The translations under genes were made by a program, and so were the position numbers. Below are positions 1 to 6,763 of a stretch of DNA of 25,751 nt, in pieces (the stretch's first letter is position 1; each line of letters begins with the position of its first letter). The stretch is from contig JBMSMQ010000013.1 of assembly GCA_049421205.1 (NCBI GenBank), positions 1 to 25,751 of the forward strand. The letters run 5' to 3'. The notes below the pieces were generated by a model. That model was not told where the DNA came from, did no database searches, and was given only the letters and a program-made list of their open reading frames with translations. Origin of the DNA: JAFMIT01 sp049421205 (GTDB taxonomy: Bacteria > Actinomycetota > Actinomycetes > S36-B12 > UBA5976).

Positions 1-138
1 GACATTTCGGGCAGACCACAACTTGAGATTTCAGGGAGTGTCAGCGACTTCGCACGCGGACTACATATCACCCGCTGGCACATATCAATCACTCATGATG
101 GTGGTCATGCAATTGCATATGTGATTGCTGAGTCATAA
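1..138 (+). CDS. acpS: Holo-ACP synthase, C-terminal end (partial)
   Basis: Only the last 45 codons are present; the reading frame is open at the left edge and stops with TAA at 136-138. The peptide contains GRPQLEISGS and ends WHISITHDGGHAIAYVIAES, which matches the C-terminal strand of AcpS-type phosphopantetheinyl transferases, typically W-x-[SV]-[IL]-[ST]-H followed by a hydrophobic strand. AcpS moves 4'-phosphopantetheine from CoA to the serine of acyl carrier protein and so activates fatty acid synthesis in the cytoplasm. The stop codon overlaps the next gene's ATG by one base (TAATG), so the two are probably co-transcribed and translationally coupled. An acpS-nnrD-alr order is usual in Actinobacteria, which supports the call. 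The N-terminal catalytic residues lie outside the window. Confidence 0.82.
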   Translation, partial: DISGRPQLEISGSVSDFARGLHITRWHISITHDGGHAIAYVIAES

Positions 139-1604
139 TGCTTGAAGTTGTTAACGTATCCGAGATGCTTCGATTAGAGGAAGAAGTTGAACTCCCTGAG
201 CACACACTGATGCGCACTGCAGCATTTGGTCTTTATGTTGAAATACTCGATATTCTTCGCGTGAATTTTGGTTCAGCACATGGACTCAAAATTCTTGGAC
301 TCATCGGACCCGGCAACAATGGCAGTGATGCACTTTGGTTAATGAGCCTGCTTGGAAGTCACGGTCTCAAAGTTGTGGCAGTTGATGTTACGAAGAAGCG
401 AACTCCTGGCTATGCAGACACCTTATTTGAAGCAAATGCAGGTCGGTGGTGCAATTTTGATGAAGTTTTAGAAGACGTTGATGTAATTATAGATGGTGTA
501 GCTGGCCTTCGAAACAAATATGCGCCATCAACAGAAGTACTTGATCTCATCTCTCGAAATCCAGAATCACTTCTGGTTTCTGTCGATATGCCGAGTTGTT
601 TTGATAATGACGCCGCAGCCGTAATAGATAGTGACAGTGTTATCTATGCCGATTACACCATAACGTTTGGTTACTTAAAGCCATGTCACATATTCGACCC
701 AGCTCGAAGTTTCTGCGGAGAAGTGAGAGTAGTCGAATTACCACTTTCAAAACCCCAATTCAAAGTTGCTCACCTTATTGAACCAAGCGACGTTCTCGAT
801 GTGCTTCATCCGCTAGATTCGATGGATCACAAATATTCACACGGAGTTTTGGGAATCATCTCGGGTTCAGACCAATATCCAGGAGCAGGTGAACTCGCTT
901 TACTTGGAAGCCAACGGATTGGCGCTGGATATATTCAGTTTTTTGGTTCTGAAATGTCAGATGCACCATCAAATGTTGTCCGCGTATCATCATTGAAAGC
1001 ATTCCATAAGAAAACAAATGTGATTGTCTTTGGACCTGGGGTTGGGGTCACGAGTGAAAATGAAGAAATTTTGAAAATGCTCTTACAAAGTCCCGTAACA
1101 CTGATACTCGATGCGGATGCACTCACTTTGCTTTCTCAAAATCAGGAATTATTGAAAATTCAACAAAAAAGAACAGCGATGAGTATCCTTACTCCACATC
1201 ACGGGGAAGCTCTTGGACTGGCAGATGCACTTCAGATTAATAGCACCCAAAGCGCTCATATTTGGGTCAGCGAGATATCACGCCAATTAAATGCAGTTAT
1301 CGGTTACAAGAATGCACATGGTTTTCTTTCATTTCCAGACGGTTCATTTATGGTGTGCAATACGACATCGCACGCATTAGCAACGGCGGGAACCGGGGAT
1401 GTACTCGCAGGGTTAATGGGAGGTATCGTTGCACGAAACTCTCCGAACAACCTCACTGATTTAGGCTTATGCGCTATGGGCGCAATCATCATTCATTCAA
1501 TTGCAGCAGATCTTGCTCTAGAACAGAACCTCTATCCAACTGCAGTAGATATTGCCCTTCAAATCCCGGCAGCCGCGACATTACTGAAGGATGTCTATGG
1601 GTAG
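138..1604 (+). CDS. nnr: Bifunctional NAD(P)H-hydrate epimerase / ADP-dependent dehydratase
   Basis: This 488-residue fusion has the usual length for the bacterial two-domain repair enzyme. The N-terminal YjeF_N (epimerase) domain covers about residues 1-210 and has GPGNNGSD at 57-64. The C-terminal ribokinase-like dehydratase domain covers about 225-488 and has a HKYSHG entry motif, TPHHGEALGL, and the GTGDVLAGL anion-hole/catalytic motif starting at residue 418. The epimerase interconverts R- and S-NAD(P)HX, and the dehydratase converts S-NAD(P)HX back to NAD(P)H with ADP. The epimerase motifs are eroded: the family norms, roughly GNNGGDG and DxPSG, read GNNGSDA and DMPSC here, so epimerase activity is less certain than dehydratase activity. 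The gene overlaps acpS by one base and ends inside alr. The start is the ATG in TAATG; no strong ribosome binding site is visible, which fits translational coupling. Confidence 0.92.
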   Translation: MLEVVNVSEMLRLEEEVELPEHTLMRTAAFGLYVEILDILRVNFGSAHGLKILGLIGPGNNGSDALWLMSLLGSHGLKVVAVDVTKKRTPGYADTLFEANAGRWCNFDEVLEDVDVIIDGVAGLRNKYAPSTEVLDLISRNPESLLVSVDMPSCFDNDAAAVIDSDSVIYADYTITFGYLKPCHIFDPARSFCGEVRVVELPLSKPQFKVAHLIEPSDVLDVLHPLDSMDHKYSHGVLGIISGSDQYPGAGELALLGSQRIGAGYIQFFGSEMSDAPSNVVRVSSLKAFHKKTNVIVFGPGVGVTSENEEILKMLLQSPVTLILDADALTLLSQNQELLKIQQKRTAMSILTPHHGEALGLADALQINSTQSAHIWVSEISRQLNAVIGYKNAHGFLSFPDGSFMVCNTTSHALATAGTGDVLAGLMGGIVARNSPNNLTDLGLCAMGAIIIHSIAADLALEQNLYPTAVDIALQIPAAATLLKDVYG

Positions 1605-2724
1605 TGTCAGTGGAAATCGTGGATTTGCCGAAATCCATCTTGGTGCACTTGAGCATAATGTTCAACAGTTGAAGTCCATCACCTCGAGTCGACTCATGGT
1701 TGTTGTGAAAGCTGATGCCTATGGACATGGTGCCGTACCAGTTGCATTGGCTGCGCATTCAGCAGGTGCAGATTGGCTTGGTGTCGCCTATGTTGATGAA
1801 GCACTGGAATTGCGAAGACATAATGTGCCTGGCCCAATACTTGCTTGGTTACTACATCACGATGATAATTTTGAAGAAGCACTTTCTGTCAACATAGATC
1901 TATCGATTGCGACAATTGATCAACTGAATCGAATCAATCAAACTGCAAAGAAATTAAATCTCATAGCATCGATTCATCTCGAGATTGATACAGGGCTTTC
2001 TCGTTCTGGAGTAGCGCTTAAGGATCTTGAAACTATGTATAGCGAAATGCAAAACGCAGAGCACTGCAGGCTTGTATCGATTTGGTCACATCTTGCAGCT
2101 TCTGAGGATCATGCTCACGTTGCAAATCAACGACAAATAAAGAATTTTGAGATAGCACTACAACGTGCAGACGAGATGGGAATTTCATACGACTTTGTGC
2201 ACCTCGCGAATTCAGCAGCCACACTTCTAGATCCGAATCTTCATTTCGGTATGGTGCGATGTGGGATTGCAACGTATGGCATAACTCCAGGTGGGGATGT
2301 TGGTGAAATTAGGCAACATAACTTAAAACCCGTGATGAGAGTTAAAAGTGAAGTAGCACAAGTGCGACGACTTCAAGGTGGTGATGGAGTTTCATATAAC
2401 CACACGTGGATTGCATCAAAGCCCACTACAGTCGGACTCATTCCAATCGGATACGCCGATGGAATTCCCCGAAATGCGGGGAATAAGTCAAGCATCACAC
2501 TTCACGGTAAGCAGTATCCGATTGTTGGCACAGTGTGTATGGATCAATTCGTAGTCGACTTCGGGGATGATGAGATCAATGTTGGTGACCAGGTAGAAAT
2601 CTTTGGAGTAGCAATCGATGCACACACCTTCAATCAGGCTTCCGGTGGTATCGGTTATGAATTAGTCACTCGCATGGGGCAACGCCTAGAGAAACGTTAC
2701 GTGGACTCTCATGAACCTATTTAG
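1597..2724 (+). CDS. alr: Alanine racemase (PLP-dependent)
   Basis: This enzyme interconverts L- and D-alanine and supplies D-Ala for peptidoglycan. The N-terminal TIM barrel carries the PLP lysine in VVVKADAYGHG (Lys38 from this start). The C-terminal beta domain carries the VSYNHTW motif with the likely catalytic tyrosine, then CMDQFVVDF, and ends GYELVTRMGQRLEKRYV. About 375 residues is normal for the family. Two in-frame ATGs are possible, at 1591 and 1597. I chose 1597 because GAAGG at 1586-1590 sits six bases before it and directly abuts the earlier ATG. The gene overlaps the end of the NAD(P)HX repair gene by a few codons and itself runs 14 bases into the hydrolase gene, so it lies in the middle of an overlapping operon. 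Confidence 0.95.
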   Translation: MGSVSGNRGFAEIHLGALEHNVQQLKSITSSRLMVVVKADAYGHGAVPVALAAHSAGADWLGVAYVDEALELRRHNVPGPILAWLLHHDDNFEEALSVNIDLSIATIDQLNRINQTAKKLNLIASIHLEIDTGLSRSGVALKDLETMYSEMQNAEHCRLVSIWSHLAASEDHAHVANQRQIKNFEIALQRADEMGISYDFVHLANSAATLLDPNLHFGMVRCGIATYGITPGGDVGEIRQHNLKPVMRVKSEVAQVRRLQGGDGVSYNHTWIASKPTTVGLIPIGYADGIPRNAGNKSSITLHGKQYPIVGTVCMDQFVVDFGDDEINVGDQVEIFGVAIDAHTFNQASGGIGYELVTRMGQRLEKRYVDSHEPI

Positions 2725-3751
2725 TCTTGGTAAATCTGCTGCATTTACTACCTTAGCTGCAGCATTTTCTCTCGGAGCCGCAGTTGGAGTTGTTGCAGAA
2801 CGAGCCATCATTGGTCGAAATGTCAGAGGCCATTCGCCTCACCCAACTGAATTTCCCGATTTGTCAAGTAATTCACTCACTGTAGAAACATATGACGGCA
2901 TCAAATTACATGTGGAAATTGATGTAAACGAAAACCCGAATGCTCCGACTCTTGTTTTTCTGCATGGATTTGGCCTGAATCACAACACCTTTTATTTTCA
3001 ACGACGAGACCTTCAACATAATGCGACTCTTGTTTTTTATGATCAACGCGGACACGGGAAAAGTGAAGAAGGAACAAGTGAATCCCACACAATTAATACC
3101 CTTGCAGATGATCTAGCTCAGGTCCTTCATTCAACTGTTGGTTCTGGACATTATATTTTGGTAGGACACTCGATGGGAGGAATGGCAATCCAAGCGTTTG
3201 CCATCCGCCACCCAGATTTATGGAATCAAGTAAAAGCAGTTGTGCTCACCTGCACGTCGTCAGGCGGATTAATTGATTTGACATTTGGATTACCAAAACC
3301 CCTCGGCACGATTGTCCATAAAGTCACTCCACCTGTGACAAGACTTTTATCGGAACGCAAGGACTTACTTGATGTATCTAGAGAAGCTGGGTCTGACTTG
3401 GTGCTCTTGATGACTCGCCGTTATTCATTTGCATCATCTGTTCCACCTGAATACACAGAATTTGTGGCAGCAATGCATGCCAATGTCTCAATAGAAGTTA
3501 TTGGGAATTTCCTCAAAGACATTGAAAAGTTTGATGGTAGTATCGCGATGGAGATCTTGTCGAAAGTAAAAACTATTGTAATTAGTGCAGATTGCGATCT
3601 TATGATTCCAAAAGCACATAGTGAGAAAATCATGCAACAGCTACCGACCTCTGAATTTATCCCCTTTGCAGATACTGGTCATATGTTGCCACTTGAAAAG
3701 CATTTTGAATTTTCTGGAATTCTTCGAAAACTTATCCAGGAGGTTAAATGA
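2711..3751 (+). CDS. Membrane-anchored alpha/beta hydrolase
   Basis: This is a serine hydrolase of the alpha/beta fold with unknown substrate. Residues 9-29 are hydrophobic and follow a single lysine, which suggests an uncleaved signal anchor or signal peptide that places the enzyme at or outside the membrane. The core follows: an oxyanion-type LHGFG at 84-88, DQRGHGKSE, the nucleophile elbow GHSMGG (Ser154), the acid in SADCDLMIP (Asp296) and the base in DTGHMLP (His324). The complete triad suggests an active esterase, lipase or peptidase. An alpha/beta hydrolase between alr and tsaE is, from memory, a recurrent actinobacterial arrangement. The gene starts inside the end of alr and its stop overlaps the tsaE ATG (ATGA). 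A role in envelope or lipid metabolism is only inferred from location. Confidence 0.9.
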   Translation: MNLFSLGKSAAFTTLAAAFSLGAAVGVVAERAIIGRNVRGHSPHPTEFPDLSSNSLTVETYDGIKLHVEIDVNENPNAPTLVFLHGFGLNHNTFYFQRRDLQHNATLVFYDQRGHGKSEEGTSESHTINTLADDLAQVLHSTVGSGHYILVGHSMGGMAIQAFAIRHPDLWNQVKAVVLTCTSSGGLIDLTFGLPKPLGTIVHKVTPPVTRLLSERKDLLDVSREAGSDLVLLMTRRYSFASSVPPEYTEFVAAMHANVSIEVIGNFLKDIEKFDGSIAMEILSKVKTIVISADCDLMIPKAHSEKIMQQLPTSEFIPFADTGHMLPLEKHFEFSGILRKLIQEVK

Positions 3752-4188
3752 GAATTGACGTTTCCTCATCGAGTGCAGAAGAAACTATGAATATAGGAAA
3801 GAAATTAGCGTCTCAACTCACGGCTAGCACTGTTGTCGTGATGTCAGGTGAGTTGGGTGCAGGCAAAACCACATTCACGAAGGGAATAGCAGAAGGGCTA
3901 GGGATTGAAAAGCAAATAACAAGTCCCACGTTTGTTATAGCAAAGGAATATTCACTTGCAAATAACATCACGTTTATTCACATTGATGCGTATCGTTTAG
4001 GTACTACACTCGATATCGCAGATCTTGATTTAGAGGAAAAGATTGACACCTCGATAGTGGTGGCTGAGTGGGGTGAGGGTTTCGTTGATCATTTCGGTAA
4101 AGTCATTCACGTGAGATTCACAGTTGGCTCTGAAGATTTGCGAACAATCAGTATTTCGTCTGATGATTTTGAAAGTTTGAGTTTGTGA
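3748..4188 (+). CDS. tsaE: tRNA threonylcarbamoyladenosine biosynthesis ATPase TsaE
   Basis: TsaE is the ATPase that works with TsaB and TsaD to put threonylcarbamoyl on A37 of ANN-decoding tRNAs (t6A). The 146-residue protein has the family's Walker A motif GELGAGKTT (Lys40, Thr41), followed by SPTFVIAKEY, DAYRL and the VVAEWGE segment. All are hallmarks of the YjeE/TsaE family, and the length is typical. A very strong ribosome binding site, AGGAGGT at 3738-3744, lies just upstream. The ATG overlaps the hydrolase stop (ATGA), and the stop overlaps the tsaB start (GTGA). Only tsaC/tsaC2, which makes the threonylcarbamoyl-AMP substrate, is missing from this t6A gene set; it is usually encoded elsewhere. 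Confidence 0.96.
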   Translation: MRIDVSSSSAEETMNIGKKLASQLTASTVVVMSGELGAGKTTFTKGIAEGLGIEKQITSPTFVIAKEYSLANNITFIHIDAYRLGTTLDIADLDLEEKIDTSIVVAEWGEGFVDHFGKVIHVRFTVGSEDLRTISISSDDFESLSL

Positions 4189-4784
4189 AAATACTTGGAA
4201 TTGATACATCAACTCCGGTGCTCTCTGTAGCTATCGTGGAAGAGGGAAAAGTACTTGAGTCGATTCATAAAGGTGAATTGACAGGTCCTCAATTACATGG
4301 AGAAATTCTTGCCACTCTTCTAGAAGACCTCTTGGCAGAGTACACAATTGACGCTGTTGCGGTTGGGCTTGGACCTGGACCGTACACAGGATTGAGAACT
4401 GGGATCGCTATTGGCCAAGCAATCGCTTTTGCCAAAGGTGTAGAAATCAGTGGAGTGTCTTCACTTCATGCCCTCGCGCACGGGTATTGGCGACGCGGAG
4501 GTAAGAGCGGGGTTGCCGTAATTGATGCAAAGCGAAAAGAAATTGCTTGGCAAGAATTTGATGAAACTGCTTTGAAGGGTTCACCAACACTGACCCCACT
4601 CGCTCAAATCTCTGTTCTTGAGAATAAAACAATTATTGGCCCAGCGTTCGTCACCCAGCCATTCGATGGGGTCAGAGTTCTAGATCCAACACCACCACGT
4701 GCAGAAGACATAGCGATGTTGGCTGGCAAGGGATTAGGTCAGCCATTATCCCCGCTCTACTTGAGGACTCCAGATGTCAATTGA
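4185..4784 (+). CDS. tsaB: tRNA threonylcarbamoyladenosine biosynthesis protein TsaB
   Basis: TsaB is an ASKHA-fold partner that dimerises with TsaD and helps transfer threonylcarbamoyl to tRNA. The start is MKILGIDTST (phosphate-1-like loop) and the diagnostic GPGPYTGLRTG lies at about residues 64-74. The C-terminus PLYLRTPDVN is the usual TsaB ending. At 199 residues it is slightly short for the family, which fits a streamlined genome, and the conserved blocks are present. The start is GTG at 4185, overlapping the tsaE stop by four bases, with no strong ribosome binding site, so coupling to tsaE translation is likely. It overlaps rimI by 11 bases. Confidence 0.95.
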   Translation: MKILGIDTSTPVLSVAIVEEGKVLESIHKGELTGPQLHGEILATLLEDLLAEYTIDAVAVGLGPGPYTGLRTGIAIGQAIAFAKGVEISGVSSLHALAHGYWRRGGKSGVAVIDAKRKEIAWQEFDETALKGSPTLTPLAQISVLENKTIIGPAFVTQPFDGVRVLDPTPPRAEDIAMLAGKGLGQPLSPLYLRTPDVN

Positions 4785-5229
4785 GATGCGTGATGCAACT
4801 AAATTGGATATTCCATCATTACTGAGCATTGAAAACGTACTCTTCCAAGACGAAGCGTGGAGTAGAGAAGTCTTTGAGTCAGAATTTGCGTTACTTGGAA
4901 CGACAAGAACGTATCGAGTTATAGAAGAGAATAATGAAATAGTCGCCTATTTTGGATTGGCCATCGTCGATGACACTGCAGATATCACCACAATTGCAGT
5001 CAGAGCCGATTTCCAAGGTCGCGGGATAGGCAGGAAACTTATGCAGGAGATTCTTGATATTGCGGCCTCCCGAAATCTTCGAAAAATCATGCTTGAAGTA
5101 AAGCCTGAGAATCTCGCCGCAATAAGTCTCTATCAGAAATATGATTTTGAAGTTATTGGGATACGTAGAAATTACTATGGTCCAAGTAAGGATGCACTGA
5201 CGATGCAAAAGTTGGTGAATAGTGACTGA
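4774..5229 (+). CDS. rimI: Ribosomal-protein-alanine N-acetyltransferase RimI (GNAT family)
   Basis: RimI acetylates protein N-termini, classically ribosomal protein S18, using acetyl-CoA. The 151-residue GNAT fold shows the acetyl-CoA pyrophosphate loop QGRGIGRKL at 81-89, then LEVKPENLAAISLYQKY (motif B region) and the RimI-like end RRNYYGPSKDALTMQK with the likely catalytic tyrosine. A GAGG at 4763-4766, seven bases before the ATG, supports this start; a second in-frame ATG lies four codons later. The gene sits between tsaB and tsaD, the normal place for rimI in many bacteria, and overlaps both neighbours. The true substrates cannot be read from sequence. Confidence 0.92.
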   Translation: MSIEMRDATKLDIPSLLSIENVLFQDEAWSREVFESEFALLGTTRTYRVIEENNEIVAYFGLAIVDDTADITTIAVRADFQGRGIGRKLMQEILDIAASRNLRKIMLEVKPENLAAISLYQKYDFEVIGIRRNYYGPSKDALTMQKLVNSD

Positions 5230-6259
5230 AGCACTTGTATTAGGTATCGAAACCTCATGTGATGAAACAGGTATAGGAATTGTTCGGGGAAATACTTTGC
5301 TTGCTAATGTGATTGCAACGAGTGTTACTGAGCACGCCCAATTTGGTGGTGTGGTTCCAGAAGTTGCATCACGTGCACATCTAAGTTCGATAATTCCAAG
5401 TTTGAAAGAGGCATGTAGTGAAGCCAACATCTCACTTCAGGATGTCGATGCTATCTCAGTGACTCATGGTCCTGGGTTAGTTGGCTCTTTACTCGTGGGA
5501 GTCGCTACAGCAAAAGGAATAGCTGTAAGCCTTGGTAAGCCCCTATATGCCGTGAATCATCTTGCAGCACATGTGGCTGTTGATCAACTTGAGCATGGAA
5601 TTTTCACCGAGCCACTCATCGCCTTACTGGTAAGTGGTGGACATAGTTCAGTATTACAAGTGAATGACATTGCAAGTGAAGTGACACCACTAGGTGCAAC
5701 ACTTGACGATGCTGCAGGTGAAGCGTTTGACAAAATAGCACGCGTTTTAGGGCTTGGTTTTCCAGGTGGACCCGAAATAGATGCACTTTCAAAATCTGGC
5801 GATAAAAATGCCATTGATTTTCCCCGCGGGCTTAGTAAGAGTACCGATCTAGTTAGGCATCAATATGACTTCTCATTTTCTGGTCTGAAAACAGCAGTTG
5901 CTCGCTGGGTCAAAGAAAATCCAACTGCCAACAAAGCCGATGTGGCAGCCAGTTTTCAAGAAGCAGTTGTCGACGTGCTCGTTACAAAATCCCTTGCAGC
6001 TTGTAAAAATACGGGAATCGAGACTTTGCTCATTGGCGGTGGAGTTGCGGCCAACTCACGACTTCGGCAAATGGCTGAAACCAAGGCGAAGGAGCTAGGC
6101 GTGAAGCTTAGGGTCCCAAGGCCAGGTCTCTGCACAGATAACGGCGCGATGGTGGCGAGCCTCGGGGCGTCTCTCGTGAGGGCAGGGATTGGCCCCTCGC
6201 ACCTCACGTTCTCTGTGGATTCGGGTCTGGATGTGGAGGAGATCTCAGATAGGGTCTAA
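5222..6259 (+). CDS. tsaD: tRNA N6-adenosine threonylcarbamoyltransferase TsaD
   Basis: TsaD is the catalytic subunit that transfers the threonylcarbamoyl group to A37 of tRNA. The 345-residue protein opens with GIETSCDETG and has the metal-binding NHLAAH (His113, His117). GPGLVGSLLVG, HQYDFSFSGLKTA and the third metal ligand in LCTDNGAMVA (Asp306) complete the Kae1/Qri7/YgjD signature. The GTG start at 5222 overlaps rimI by eight bases. It is the last gene before the heat-shock promoter. The final 53 codons look different from the rest: about 64% GC over 6121-6240 against about 47-48% in sampled earlier lines, and all four arginines there are AGG, against one of eight earlier. The protein sequence there still looks normal. 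Confidence 0.97.
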   Translation: MTEALVLGIETSCDETGIGIVRGNTLLANVIATSVTEHAQFGGVVPEVASRAHLSSIIPSLKEACSEANISLQDVDAISVTHGPGLVGSLLVGVATAKGIAVSLGKPLYAVNHLAAHVAVDQLEHGIFTEPLIALLVSGGHSSVLQVNDIASEVTPLGATLDDAAGEAFDKIARVLGLGFPGGPEIDALSKSGDKNAIDFPRGLSKSTDLVRHQYDFSFSGLKTAVARWVKENPTANKADVAASFQEAVVDVLVTKSLAACKNTGIETLLIGGGVAANSRLRQMAETKAKELGVKLRVPRPGLCTDNGAMVASLGASLVRAGIGPSHLTFSVDSGLDVEEISDRV

Positions 6260-6286
6260 TTGGCACTCGATTTGAAGGAGTGCTAA
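6260..6286. promoter_or_regulatory. CIRCE operator 1 (HrcA site) upstream of groES
   Basis: TTGGCACTC at 6260-6268 and GAGTGCTAA at 6278-6286 are separated by exactly nine bases. This matches the CIRCE consensus TTAGCACTC-N9-GAGTGCTAA with one mismatch in the left arm. CIRCE is bound by the repressor HrcA, which releases when GroEL is occupied by unfolded protein. This copy begins at the base after the tsaD stop codon and overlaps the proposed -35 box. Confidence 0.93.
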
Positions 6287-6300
6287 GTCTTGCCTACAAT
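6272..6300 (+). promoter_or_regulatory. Predicted sigma-A type promoter of groES-groEL
   Basis: TTGAAG at 6272-6277 and TACAAT at 6295-6300 are 17 bases apart, a good housekeeping promoter. The predicted start of transcription is near 6307. CIRCE 1 covers the -35 box and CIRCE 2 covers the start point, as expected for HrcA repression. The predicted 5' leader is about 104 bases long. Confidence 0.7.
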
Positions 6301-6305
6301 CTGCC

Positions 6306-6332
6306 TTAGCACTCGAGAGCTTCGGGTGCTAA
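6306..6332. promoter_or_regulatory. CIRCE operator 2 (HrcA site) upstream of groES
   Basis: TTAGCACTC at 6306-6314 and GGGTGCTAA at 6324-6332 are separated by nine bases. The left arm is a perfect CIRCE half and the right arm has one mismatch. It lies 46 bases downstream of the first copy, over the predicted transcription start, so paired HrcA binding could block both polymerase binding and escape. Confidence 0.93.
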
Positions 6333-6410
6333 ATGTTCTCGATGTCGACCCCGCGACGGCGGCAGAAGGAACACTGTCCATATTGTCTACAGATAAGCGG
6401 AGGCACGGCC

Positions 6411-6710
6411 GTGTCGGTCAACCTTAAGCCACTAGAAGACCGAATTGTGGTTCAGGCTCTTGAAGCCGAACAGACCACAGCATCAGGTCTCGTAATTCCA
6501 GATACTGCAAAAGAAAAGCCACAAGAAGGCAAAGTTGTTGCAGTTGGTCCCGGTCGCTTTGACGAGTCAGGAACCAAGCGTGTTCCACTCGACGTCAAAG
6601 TTGGGGACATCGTCATCTTTTCAAAGTATGGCGGAACCGAAGTCAAGTATTCAGGTAATGAATACTTAATTCTCTCAGCACGCGACATTCTCGCGATTGT
6701 TGAAAAATAG
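6411..6710 (+). CDS. groES: Co-chaperonin GroES
   Basis: GroES is the 10-kDa heptameric lid of the GroEL folding chamber. The 99-residue protein begins MSVNLKPLEDRIVVQ and has the mobile-loop segment EQTTASGLVIPDTAKEK, then EGKVVAVGPG, GDIVIFSKYGGTEV and ILSARDILAIVEK, so every family block is present. A longer in-frame reading from ATG 6333 adds 26 residues, including Cys and an Arg-rich stretch that GroES does not have, and that ATG directly abuts a CIRCE arm. I chose the GTG at 6411 because GGAGG at 6399-6403 sits seven bases before it and the protein then has normal length. It is the first gene of the HrcA-controlled chaperonin operon, 53 bases before groEL. Confidence 0.96.
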   Translation: MSVNLKPLEDRIVVQALEAEQTTASGLVIPDTAKEKPQEGKVVAVGPGRFDESGTKRVPLDVKVGDIVIFSKYGGTEVKYSGNEYLILSARDILAIVEK

Positions 6711-6718
6711 TTGAAGTG

Positions 6719-6744
6719 TGAAACCCCGCGAAAGCGGGGTTTCA
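6719..6744 (+). other. Hairpin between groES and groEL
   Basis: A perfect 11-base-pair stem (6719-6729 with 6734-6744) closes on a GAAA tetraloop, which is of the GNRA class. The core is AAACCCCGC-GAAA-GCGGGGTTT. No T-tract follows, so it is unlikely to be an efficient intrinsic terminator. A role in mRNA processing, stability or groES:groEL ratio control is inferred. The groEL ribosome binding site (AAGGA at 6753-6757) lies just downstream. Confidence 0.8.
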
Positions 6745-6763
6745 ACATATTGAAGGAAGAGAT

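Noticed and set aside
4891..5430. 179-codon open frame on the minus strand across rimI and tsaD
   Set aside because: It is antisense to two well-conserved genes, shows no recognisable motif and has no ribosome binding site that I can see.
6333..6410. In-frame 26-codon extension of groES with Cys and Arg-rich residues
   Set aside because: The ATG abuts a CIRCE arm and sits close behind the predicted transcript start, GroES has no such extension, and the GTG at 6411 has a well-spaced GGAGG.
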